This document shows positions 55,582-63,574 of a DNA stretch of 64,000 nt, piece by piece. Position 1 is the stretch's first letter, and the number at the start of each line of letters is the position of its first letter. Origin of the DNA: Nodularia sp. LEGE 06071 (GTDB lineage Bacteria > Cyanobacteriota > Cyanobacteriia > Cyanobacteriales > Nostocaceae); the NCBI RefSeq assembly GCF_015207755.1, contig NZ_JADEWH010000001.1:372001-436000 (forward strand). The letters run 5' to 3'. The notes under the pieces are model-generated. The model saw only the letters and a list, made by a program, of their open reading frames with translations. It was not told the origin of the DNA and searched no databases. Both the position numbers and the translations under genes were made by a program.

Positions 55582-55962
55582 AAAAATTTGTCAATGCTAT
55601 GTATTTGGCAGTTCTGCTACACTAAATTTTGATGAGAGATTACAGCTTTCCAGGCAACATTGTACATTTTATATTTCACAATTAATTTTTATTTAAATAC
55701 AAGAAAATATTTATTTATATTTTTTAGGATTTCTCCGGGAAATCAAATTTTTCTTAACACATAAAATAGTTTTTTGTAAATATGTAAAATCTGAAATTTG
55801 TCTTAAATCTAAAGGGCAATCTGAAATTATCAGTTATTACTTATGCTTTGGTAGTCCGGGAGAAGTATAGCCGGAATAGGAATTTAGGAAAATTTCTTCT
55901 TTAAGTTTTAACCTTTGTGGAGCTAGAATTGTTACAATTCCTTCAGATTAGACATTGAAGCC
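55582..55962. other. Intergenic region between the flotillin pair and mutS2
   Basis: 381 bp between divergent genes, A/T-rich, presumably holding two promoters. No repeats or RNA are supported. Confidence 0.4.
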
Positions 55963-58428
55963 TTGATCCAATCTGAGACCTTAGAACTACTCGAATGGCA
56001 TCGCCTTTGCCAGCATCTTTCCACATTTGCGGCAACTAAGCTAGGGGCGATCGCATCACTTCATCTGAAAATCCCGGCATTTCAAGCCGCCAGTCAGCAG
56101 TTGTTAGCACAAACCAAAGAAGTCTACCAACTGGAAACCCGGATGACCACAGGACTATCTTTTGAGGGGATTCAAGATATTGGTGATTCCTTAGAACGTG
56201 CCGAACTTAGCGGGATTTTAGCAGGGGATGAACTGCTGGCGATCGCTACGACTTTGGCAGGGACAAGGAATTTACGCCGTGTCATTGATAACCAAGAAGA
56301 TTTGCCCACACTGGCTAGTTTAGTTGCTGATTTGCGGACTTATCCGGAATTAGAGCAAGAAATACACCGATGTATTGATGAACGAGGCCAAGTAACTGAT
56401 CGTGCTAGTCTCAAACTGGGAGAAATTCGCACAGACCTGCGTAAAATCCGCAGTCAAATTACTAAAAAACTGCAAAATATTTTACAAGCAAAATCTGGAG
56501 CAGTTCAAGAACAGCTAATAACTCAACGGGGCGATCGCTATGTGATCCCCGTGAAATTACCCCAAAAAGATGCCATCCCCGGCATTGTCCATGATACTTC
56601 TACCAGTGGCGCGACTCTTTATGTAGAGCCTAATTCTATAGTGCCTTTGGGTAACCAACTGCGGCAGACGATTAGAAGAGAGCAAACAGAAGAAGAAGCG
56701 ATTCGCCGCACGCTAACACAGCAAGTAGCAGCAGTCAAGCCAGATTTAGAACGGTTGTTAGCAATTGTGACGACTTTGGATTTAGCCACTGCTAGAGCTA
56801 GGTATAGTTTTTGGTTAGGAGCGAATCCGCCCAGATTTATCAACCGTGAAGATAATGAAATTATTACTCTGAGGCAATTACGCCATCCCCTGCTAGTGTG
56901 GCAACAGCAGCACGAACATGGTCAAGCTGTGGTTCCTGTGGATTTACTCATCAGTCCCCATCTCCGGGTAGTAACGATTACGGGGCCGAATACTGGGGGT
57001 AAAACGGTTACTTTAAAAACCTTAGCCTTAGCAGCATTAATGGCCAAGGTGGGTTTATTTGTTCCTGCCCGTGAACCAGTAGAAATACCTTGGTTTGACC
57101 AGGTATTAGCTGATATTGGGGATGAACAATCTTTACAGCAAAGTTTGTCTACTTTTTCTGGGCATATTCGCCGGATTAGTCGGATTTTGAATGCGTTGGA
57201 TCACGAGGAAGAGTCAGAAAATGTTTCCTTATCTCCTGACTCCCCACTCCCCACTCCCCACTCCCCACTCCCCACTCCCCAATCTTCCCAATCTTCCCAA
57301 TCACTCGTATTACTCGATGAAGTCGGGGCGGGAACTGATCCAGTGGAAGGTAGTGCTTTAGCGATCGCCTTGCTGCAATATCTCGCCAATCATGCCCAGC
57401 TAACCATTGCGACAACTCACTTTGGTGAATTGAAAGCGCTGAAATATGAAGATGAGCGATTTGAAAATGCTTCTGTAGAATTTGATGAAAGTACCCTTTC
57501 GCCTACCTATCGTTTATTGTGGGGTATTCCTGGACGTTCCAACGCCTTGACAATTGCCCGGCGTTTAGGTTTAAAAGCCGAAGTGGTGACACAGGCTAAA
57601 ACTCAAGTCGGAGGGGCGACAGACGAAGTTAATCAGGTGATTGCTGGGTTAGAAGCGCAACGCCGCCGCCAAGAAACCAAAGCTGCGGAAGCTCAAAGTT
57701 TGTTGCAGCAAGCGGAACGTTTATACAAGGAGGTGTCGGCAAAATCTGATGCTTTGCAGGAACGGGAAAAAGCTTTGCGGGCTGATCAGGAAGTAGCAGT
57801 CCAACAAGCGATCGCTCAAGCTAAAGGTGAAATTGCCCAAGTGATTCGCCGCTTGCAAAAAGGCACACCAAAAGCCCAAGATGCCCAACAAGCAACCGAT
57901 GCGTTAAATCAAATTTCCCAAAAATATCAGCCAAAGGTAGCACCAAAACCCAAAGTAGGGTTTATGCCCAAAGTAGGCGATCGCGTGCGGATTTCCCAGT
58001 TTGGGCAAACAGCAGATGTTTTAACCGCCCCCGATGCCAATGGTGAATTTAACGTCCGTTTTGGCATGATGAAGATGACAGTGAAGCTGGAAGACATCGA
58101 ATCTTTGGATGGTCAAAAACCTGAACCAGTCGTCAAACCCAAGCCAGCCCCAGCCCCAGTGACTCAACCAGAAGAAAGCGCCCCAGCTATTCGCACCTCT
58201 CGCAATACAGTGGATTTGCGCGGTAACCGGGTAGCTGATTCCGAAATTATTTTAGATAAAGCAATTTCGGAAGCGACAGGCCCCTTATGGATTATTCACG
58301 GACATGGCACAGGCAAGTTGCGCCAAGGAGTTCACGCCTATTTGCATCAACACCCCAGAGTTAGCCACCATGAACCAGCAGAACAGGCAGATGGTGGCAG
58401 TGGTGTTACTATTGCTTATATCAAATAA
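55963..58428 (+). CDS. mutS2: MutS2 endonuclease/ATPase with Smr domain
   Basis: An 821-residue MutS2. Walker A is TGPNTGGKT at residues 340-348, Walker B is LVLLDEVGAGTDP from about 448, and ATTHFGELK follows. A coiled-coil region (residues 545-640) and the C-terminal Smr nuclease domain (VDLRGNRVADSEII...IIHGHGTGKLRQGV) are intact. It has no mismatch-recognition domain; known roles are suppression of recombination and ribosome rescue. The start is TTG at 55963. Residues about 423-446 form an extra Pro/Ser-rich insert made of CCCCACT-type repeats, just before Walker B. It keeps the frame and the catalytic residues. Confidence 0.93.
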   Translation: MIQSETLELLEWHRLCQHLSTFAATKLGAIASLHLKIPAFQAASQQLLAQTKEVYQLETRMTTGLSFEGIQDIGDSLERAELSGILAGDELLAIATTLAGTRNLRRVIDNQEDLPTLASLVADLRTYPELEQEIHRCIDERGQVTDRASLKLGEIRTDLRKIRSQITKKLQNILQAKSGAVQEQLITQRGDRYVIPVKLPQKDAIPGIVHDTSTSGATLYVEPNSIVPLGNQLRQTIRREQTEEEAIRRTLTQQVAAVKPDLERLLAIVTTLDLATARARYSFWLGANPPRFINREDNEIITLRQLRHPLLVWQQQHEHGQAVVPVDLLISPHLRVVTITGPNTGGKTVTLKTLALAALMAKVGLFVPAREPVEIPWFDQVLADIGDEQSLQQSLSTFSGHIRRISRILNALDHEEESENVSLSPDSPLPTPHSPLPTPQSSQSSQSLVLLDEVGAGTDPVEGSALAIALLQYLANHAQLTIATTHFGELKALKYEDERFENASVEFDESTLSPTYRLLWGIPGRSNALTIARRLGLKAEVVTQAKTQVGGATDEVNQVIAGLEAQRRRQETKAAEAQSLLQQAERLYKEVSAKSDALQEREKALRADQEVAVQQAIAQAKGEIAQVIRRLQKGTPKAQDAQQATDALNQISQKYQPKVAPKPKVGFMPKVGDRVRISQFGQTADVLTAPDANGEFNVRFGMMKMTVKLEDIESLDGQKPEPVVKPKPAPAPVTQPEESAPAIRTSRNTVDLRGNRVADSEIILDKAISEATGPLWIIHGHGTGKLRQGVHAYLHQHPRVSHHEPAEQADGGSGVTIAYIK
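57241..57299. repeat. Heptamer/nonamer tandem repeat inside the mutS2 ATPase domain
   Basis: Five TCCCCAC heptamers (57241-57275) plus a partial unit are followed by two 9-bp units ATCTTCCCA (57282-57299). They encode the SPLPTPHSPLPTPQSSQSSQ insert of MutS2. Heptamers shift the frame by one base per unit, so only copy numbers giving a multiple of three preserve the protein. Confidence 0.9.
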
Positions 58429-58780
58429 AGTGGCAATAAATAGCACGGGTGTAGGCTACTAAATTTTTAATATCTAGTTACTAATTCCCTTGATATTATG
58501 AGGAATTAGCAATTAGATATTAACTAGATTCAGTAATGTTTATTTATACATTTCTACTGAAACAATGATGATCTTGAGGAAGAACTTGATCAGTTTTGTC
58601 AAGCAAAGTTGTTGAAAATAAATTTTCATCTAGTAGAGTAAGACAAAGACTATTGCTGTTTATCAAAATAAGCAAAGCTTGCGGCAGCTTCTAGCTAATA
58701 GCGATGGGAAACCAACCTTGATATTTCAGAGTCTGGTTTCAAAATGGGTAACAGCAACAGCCCCTACAGCCTGATCACCT
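58429..58780. other. Intergenic region between mutS2 and the DUF3038 gene
   Basis: 352 bp, A/T-rich, with no supported gene, RNA or repeat. The promoter of the DUF3038-DUF4335 pair is presumably here. Confidence 0.4.
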
Positions 58781-59386
58781 ATGCTAAAAGTTATGCACTC
58801 GGCCGCCGATTCAGCCACACCCAATCCCCAGTGGGCGGATTTAATTAAACTTCCAGCCCCAAACACAGTTCAATGGGACAACATCAAAACCCAGTTAGAC
58901 TTGGTGCTGTTGGCGCTAGAAACTTTAACTGGTATTGGTTCCGAGGCCATGCTGTCTGCGGCAATTAATCTGAATTTAGAGTCCAGAGTGCCAGACCGGG
59001 TAGCTTTATGGCGCTTGCGTCAGTCTAATCCCTTGCGTAAAGGTCAAGGTGGGCGAAAAAAGCTAGATGTAGAAGAAGCGCGATCGCTGGTTCTGATCAC
59101 CTGCTACCTCGCCAAACAGCACCAAGAATTGATTCGCCGTGCTGTTGGTCTACTAGAACAAATGGCGGAAAACAAGCGGGAACCTCATCAGGCTGCCTTA
59201 CTTGGAGATTATATCGATGCTTTCTGCAATACCTACCAAGAACGGATGGAAGAAGACGACCAAATAACCACGGATCTACTCACCCACTTGGCGCTAAAAC
59301 TACTTGTAGATTTACTTTTTTACAGTGCGCCTGGTGGACACCGCCGTCTCTGGCTAGCACTCATAGATAGTTCTGCAAAATTTTAG
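58781..59386 (+). CDS. DUF3038 family protein
   Basis: A 201-residue helical protein of the cyanobacterial DUF3038 family (VQWDNIKTQLDLVLLALETLTGIGSEAMLSAA, LRQSNPLRKGQGGRKKLDVEEARSLVLITCYLAKQHQELIRRAV). It is soluble and predicted alpha-helical. The function is unknown. It is 27 bp upstream of the DUF4335 gene, and both families occur together in cyanobacteria in my recollection, suggesting a shared complex. Confidence 0.85.
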   Translation: MLKVMHSAADSATPNPQWADLIKLPAPNTVQWDNIKTQLDLVLLALETLTGIGSEAMLSAAINLNLESRVPDRVALWRLRQSNPLRKGQGGRKKLDVEEARSLVLITCYLAKQHQELIRRAVGLLEQMAENKREPHQAALLGDYIDAFCNTYQERMEEDDQITTDLLTHLALKLLVDLLFYSAPGGHRRLWLALIDSSAKF

Positions 59387-59413
59387 ATAATCGTCTCCCT
59401 CGCCGTTCCTGCC

Positions 59414-61033
59414 ATGCCACCATTAAATTCTGTCATTAGACGCTACACACCCCCAACTTGTACCTTAGAAATATTGGCGCAAAGTTCACCTTTATCCCAT
59501 TGGATGGGAAAAACAGTGATCAAGCAGCTAACCTTTGAACTACACTTTGATGATCCGCAACTACCAGAAGAACTCAGAATACCAATTCGAGGCGATCGCG
59601 ATCAACTAGAAATTTTGTGTGATGTGGTCACCAGCTACGTCCAAGGATTACTACAGCAACCCCCAGATAACTTTTGGCTCAGTCTTTCCGAACCCCAGGA
59701 TTCTAGTAAAGTATCTGATGATTCCCAGTTCACAGATTTTCAGCAATCTTTACCCCCAACGACTCAGATATTCAAATCCTTTCCCTCCCAGATACCAGCA
59801 TTCGCCATCCGCTTAGAAACAGGCAACTATTTAACTCACAATTTGTTTCTTGGACCACTCGCTAACCAAACATCTGGGGCTGTAATTCAACTGAGTCTAC
59901 TGCAACTATTCGATTTAGCAACTGCTTTAGATGAATACGCTGCTGATGTGATGGCATTACCAAATCTGAATCATAATAATAGAGTTTTGCGATTACCTGC
60001 TTGGGCCCCAATTGCCGCAGTCATGGTTTTAAGTGTAGGTTTACTACCAGCGACTTTACAATTTGCCAACAATAACAAACAAAATCAACCACAAATAGCC
60101 AAAATATCCGAGCCAGAAGTGGCGCAAACAGCCCTAGAACCCTCACCATCTGTCGATATTCCCACATCGCCATCCGGATTTAGTCCCCCGGATGATGTAA
60201 CATCCTTACCACTTCCCGGCTCCGACTCTCAATTTCCTGCGGCTAGTTTTCCTCAACAGCCCCCGTCAGCATCTAATTCTGGACTTTTGAGCAATTCCTC
60301 TTCATCCTTACCAACTCAACAAGATCCACTGTTTATCTTTGAGTCCAAGGTTCCCAACCTAGAAAGCAATGCACCAAGCGTAGCCTCCAGCAGAATTCCC
60401 GAACAGGAATTGACTATTCAGCCAAATCCCCAGCCATTCCCCCCAGGCTCAATTGCCCAAAGTGAAAGTGCGCTCCCCCAAAGGCGGTCTTTACCACCTA
60501 GCCTATCTCCTAACAGAGGCACATTTCCCAGTCTCTCATCAGTTCCCCCGTCTCTCTCTAGCGATCGCAATGACAATATTAGCCCGATTTCTTCATCTAA
60601 CTCACCGCTGAACCGACAGCAAATTGAAAAAACAATCAATTCTCCTGTAAATGTTGCTAATGAGGTAGATAATAATTCATTAGCTCGTAGATCAACGAGT
60701 CAACCCATAACTCCAGCATCTGAAGAGTTTAACTCTGGTAGGACTTTGTTTGATACGCCTCAAGTCGCAGAAGCGAGACAAATTTTCACAAAGCGTTGGC
60801 AGCCACCCGTTGGATTCGCCCAAACATTAGAATATAGTTTGATGGTAGATGTTGATGGTAAGGTGGAAAGAATTTATCCCCTGAATCAGGCTGCGAGAAC
60901 ATTCATTGAAGATGCGGGGATGCCTGAAATTGGTCAACCCTTTGTTTCTGCCAATAAATATGGACAAAATGTCAGAATTCGAGTAGTTCTCAGTCCTGAC
61001 GGCAAGGTTCAAACATTTCCTGAAAATGAATAA
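59414..61033 (+). CDS. DUF4335 family membrane-anchored protein
   Basis: A 539-residue protein. The N-terminal domain is typical of DUF4335 (IRRYTPPTCTLEILAQSSPLSHW...FELHFDDPQLPEELRIPIRGDRDQLE). It is followed by a transmembrane segment near residues 196-215 (PIAAVMVLSVGLLPATLQFA), a long Pro/Ser/Asn-rich disordered stretch (about 230-455) and a small C-terminal globular part (QTLEYSLMVDVDGKVERIYPLN...VRIRVVLSPDGKV). This gives a bridge from cytosol through membrane to periplasm. The function is unknown. It is co-transcribed with DUF3038. Confidence 0.85.
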   Translation: MPPLNSVIRRYTPPTCTLEILAQSSPLSHWMGKTVIKQLTFELHFDDPQLPEELRIPIRGDRDQLEILCDVVTSYVQGLLQQPPDNFWLSLSEPQDSSKVSDDSQFTDFQQSLPPTTQIFKSFPSQIPAFAIRLETGNYLTHNLFLGPLANQTSGAVIQLSLLQLFDLATALDEYAADVMALPNLNHNNRVLRLPAWAPIAAVMVLSVGLLPATLQFANNNKQNQPQIAKISEPEVAQTALEPSPSVDIPTSPSGFSPPDDVTSLPLPGSDSQFPAASFPQQPPSASNSGLLSNSSSSLPTQQDPLFIFESKVPNLESNAPSVASSRIPEQELTIQPNPQPFPPGSIAQSESALPQRRSLPPSLSPNRGTFPSLSSVPPSLSSDRNDNISPISSSNSPLNRQQIEKTINSPVNVANEVDNNSLARRSTSQPITPASEEFNSGRTLFDTPQVAEARQIFTKRWQPPVGFAQTLEYSLMVDVDGKVERIYPLNQAARTFIEDAGMPEIGQPFVSANKYGQNVRIRVVLSPDGKVQTFPENE

Positions 61034-61081
61034 TTAATATAGCGGTATGCACTTGAATGAAGTACATCATAGCCCCCTCCT

Positions 61082-61248
61082 CGCTTGCGGGGCTATCGTG
61101 TTCACAAAAGTGATCGAATCGCCCCCTAACCCCCAATTCTGGGGGAACAAGAATTTTCAAAGTCCCCCAAACTTGGGGGATTTAGGGGGCTAAACAGGCT
61201 CAAACGCAGACAGGAAGGACTTGTGTGTACACGATAGCGCTTGCGGGG
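61082..61248. mobile_element. MITE-like element with terminal inverted repeats and flanking direct repeats
   Basis: The terminal inverted repeats GCTATCGTGTTCAC (61092-61105) and GTGTACACGATAGC (61225-61238) enclose a 120-bp core. The core contains the palindromic GCCCCCTAACCCCCAA ... TTGGGGGATTTAGGGGGC stretch (about 61121-61192). An 11-bp direct repeat CGCTTGCGGGG flanks it on both sides (61082-61092 and 61238-61248), as expected for target-site duplication. There is no transposase, so it is non-autonomous. It lies between the DUF4335 and ferredoxin genes. Confidence 0.7.
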
Positions 61249-61390
61249 AGGGGGTTGGGGTTGGGGTTCTTGTCTCTCACTTAACTGATAACTGCTATAA
61301 CTCGTAAGTGATCATAATTATGTATCAGGTAGAAATTTTCATCTCCACCTGATACAAGACCACCTATAGCGGCTTTTTAATGAGGAATTA

Positions 61391-61849
61391 TTAACGGGGT
61401 TTTTGGTTTTTTAACTTTTGCTTTTTACGTCGTCGTTCAGTCGTAGATACAGCTTGTTCCACTGGATAGCCGGCAATTGGTATAGCCTGATATTTGCGTT
61501 CTTCTTCTAACTTTTTCAGTTCAGTGTAATCAACCCAATGGATGCAATCGACCGGACAAGTCTCAATTGCTTCCTGGATGATTTCCTCCCCGTCACCATC
61601 TTGGCGAATCACACGCGATCGCCCATAATCTGGTTCAATGTAGAAGGTGTTACGCGCCACATGAGCGCAGTGTAAGCAGCCAATGCAGGTGATTTCATCA
61701 ACGTAAACACCCTTTTGACGCTCAATACCGCCCAATTCCGGCTCTAAACCAGAGCGCTCTGGGTCATCCCGTAAGAAGCCGCCTAACTCTGGTTCCCAAC
61801 CGGAACGGTTCTCTTCTGGTTCTGACTCCGACGGCAGAAAATCAGCCAT
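61391..61849 (-). CDS. 4Fe-4S ferredoxin-like protein in the ycf35 operon
   Basis: A 152-residue protein. A disordered acidic N-terminus contains a short duplication (SGWEPELGG / SGLEPELGG) at about residues 16-40. It is followed by a ferredoxin domain with cysteines CIGCLHC and a distal CPVDC, i.e. one 4Fe-4S cluster with Cys spacing like bacterial ferredoxins, and a basic C-terminal tail rich in Lys/Arg/Gln. ATG at 61847-61849 overlaps the ycf35 stop by one base (TAATG), so the genes are translationally coupled. An electron-transfer role is probable; the partner is unknown. Confidence 0.88.
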   Translation of the reverse strand: MADFLPSESEPEENRSGWEPELGGFLRDDPERSGLEPELGGIERQKGVYVDEITCIGCLHCAHVARNTFYIEPDYGRSRVIRQDGDGEEIIQEAIETCPVDCIHWVDYTELKKLEEERKYQAIPIAGYPVEQAVSTTERRRKKQKLKNQKPR

Positions 61850-62235
61850 TACGCACTCCAGCGCTGTACTACTAAGCGAATTGAGCCATCTTGATTTTTT
61901 TCTTGTTCAGTAACTTGAAAGCCTGCGCGAGCGGTTTCTTTGACAACTGACTGATAAGCATAGCCTTGAGTGACTTGGCGTAAGAACCCATCGACAGACA
62001 AGCCTTGTTGCCAATATTGCAAATCAGCCACCAACTCATATTCTTTGCCATTCCATCTAAAGCCGATGTCATAGCCGTTTTCCTGCTCAATCGTTACTTC
62101 CGCAGGATGAGTTTGACCGCGATAGCCGCGAACTTCGCGTGGGCCTGGTTTCCAGTCTATGCCCAATTCAGTTAGAGCATCTTTTAAAGAGTCAAGGTTA
62201 CGGATTTGAGTCTTAATTTGGCTAAAGTGTGACAT
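61849..62235 (-). CDS. ycf35: Ycf35 / DUF1257 family protein
   Basis: A 128-residue Ycf35: MSHFSQIKTQIRNLDSLKDALTELGIDW..., GYDIGFRWNGKEYELVADLQYWQ, RAGFQVTEQEKNQDGSIRLVVQRW. It is conserved from cyanobacteria to red-algal plastid genomes, with unknown function. The middle gene of a three-gene operon, it lies 40 bp after the DUF2997 gene and overlaps the ferredoxin gene by one base. Confidence 0.92.
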   Translation of the reverse strand: MSHFSQIKTQIRNLDSLKDALTELGIDWKPGPREVRGYRGQTHPAEVTIEQENGYDIGFRWNGKEYELVADLQYWQQGLSVDGFLRQVTQGYAYQSVVKETARAGFQVTEQEKNQDGSIRLVVQRWSA

Positions 62236-62275
62236 GGCAGTTGTGAATATAAGGACACGAAACTTTTAAGAAAAC

Positions 62276-62497
62276 TTACCAATCGCTGTATGTGGCTTGG
62301 GTGGTTGCTACAGCAGATTGCTGCACCTGTGCAGCAAAAAATTCTGAGGTTGGCTCATGACTAAGTACTTGTCCCAGTTCTGCTTCTATTGCTGCTGTAA
62401 CCTCAGCGCAAGAATTGCCCACAATGCCAGTGACTGTTTCTTGTACCCGACCGTCTGGATAGATGATGAACTCTAATGTCTCCATGCTTTTGGCCAA
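62276..62497 (-). CDS. DUF2997 family protein
   Basis: A 73-residue protein with the DUF2997 pattern (METLEFIIYPDGRVQETVTGIVGNSCAEVTAAIEAELGQVL). A second start at residue 5 (62485) is possible. It is the first gene of the DUF2997-ycf35-ferredoxin operon. Small size and conserved linkage suggest it is a partner of Ycf35, possibly in a redox- or cluster-related complex. Function unknown. Confidence 0.88.
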   Translation of the reverse strand: MAKSMETLEFIIYPDGRVQETVTGIVGNSCAEVTAAIEAELGQVLSHEPTSEFFAAQVQQSAVATTQATYSDW

Positions 62498-62944
62498 CCG
62501 TGATAGTACTTTGGAACTTTACTGCCTGAGCAGCAGGCTAAAAATATAGCCGTCGGAACATTGTTACTTAGATACAAATCTTGCCATTTGTTAACTAATG
62601 TTCCATCTTTCAAAATATATATCTCAGAATCTTTACAAATTTTATTAATATTATAAGCACATACATCAGTTATTAGTTAGTTTCTCTTAACATACTAAAT
62701 TAGTCAAGCTGACAATTTCTCTGCCAGAATTAGCGACAAAAGCCCTCAAAGCAAGCATTAGCAGTAGTTTAGCCAGTTCGCCGCTTCACAAAAATATACG
62801 ATTTATTGAAAATATTTATCATTACCATTGAATCTCCACTATTCTTGCTAAGGATAGGTTCAATGAGGGTAGTTTCAGCCAGTCGGATTATTTCATCTGT
62901 GCGCTACGGGATGCGATCGCGCTACTGATTTTTTGACAAAATAG
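62498..62944. other. Intergenic region upstream of the DUF2997 operon
   Basis: About 450 bp, A/T-rich except for a GC-rich stretch at 62880-62930. It carries the presumed promoter of the DUF2997-ycf35 operon. No gene, RNA or repeat family is supported. Confidence 0.4.
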
Positions 62945-63556
62945 CTAAATGGACTGCAACCACCCTAAAAAATCTTTTGTACTGGCGAAATATTTTCGTA
63001 TTCCTGCTGCGCCCAATATTTGCTTGATCTCTTTTGTCCCAAAGTCGTTAGAGTTTCCAGTCAACAGAACTTTCTGAGCATCTGAAGAGGTTTTAGCGTG
63101 ATTAAGAATAGAATGTAAAATTAAGTTATCTGTGGGATCAGGAATAAATTTTTGATTAAGACTGTCTATAAATATAGCTGGTTCTAGATTTATTAAATTT
63201 AAATTATTTGCAGCCCATGTTAACACTTCAAATAGGCGATTTTCAATATCATCAGTCATCGCTTCGTTATTAATTTTCGCAATTTGAAGAGAACGCAAAA
63301 TTTCAGCAGAATATTTTGACTTGATATTTCCTTTCAGTTCATTTCTTTCTTTTTCTAACTTTTCTGTAAAATCGTGTCGCCTTCTGCGTTCATCTGCTAA
63401 AACAGAAAGAGACTCCATATAACAAATTGCAGGAGTCACAATTGTAATATTTGATATTTCCTCCAACTCTTGAGGATAAATTAAAATCCGAGAATTTTGG
63501 TCTTGGTTTTTAGCAAAGCTAATAAAAAAATTAGTTTCAATATAAAGTGTAGTCAC
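62945..63556 (-). CDS. PIN-domain protein (possible toxin or RNase)
   Basis: A 203-residue protein with PIN-type elements: LYIETNFFISF at the start (Glu in place of the first Asp), CYMESLSVL in the second acidic position, DPTDNLILHSIL with Asp residues and LLTGNSNDF near the end. The metal site is therefore only partly conserved, and the third acidic position near LTGN lacks a clear Asp. The central helical region (about 60-130) is long for a PIN toxin. The start is GTG at 63554-63556. A partial gene ends 18 bp upstream on the same strand, so the two look like an operon. Confidence 0.72.
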   Translation of the reverse strand: MTTLYIETNFFISFAKNQDQNSRILIYPQELEEISNITIVTPAICYMESLSVLADERRRRHDFTEKLEKERNELKGNIKSKYSAEILRSLQIAKINNEAMTDDIENRLFEVLTWAANNLNLINLEPAIFIDSLNQKFIPDPTDNLILHSILNHAKTSSDAQKVLLTGNSNDFGTKEIKQILGAAGIRKYFASTKDFLGWLQSI

Positions 63557-63574
63557 TAGATTTTATACCCAAAA

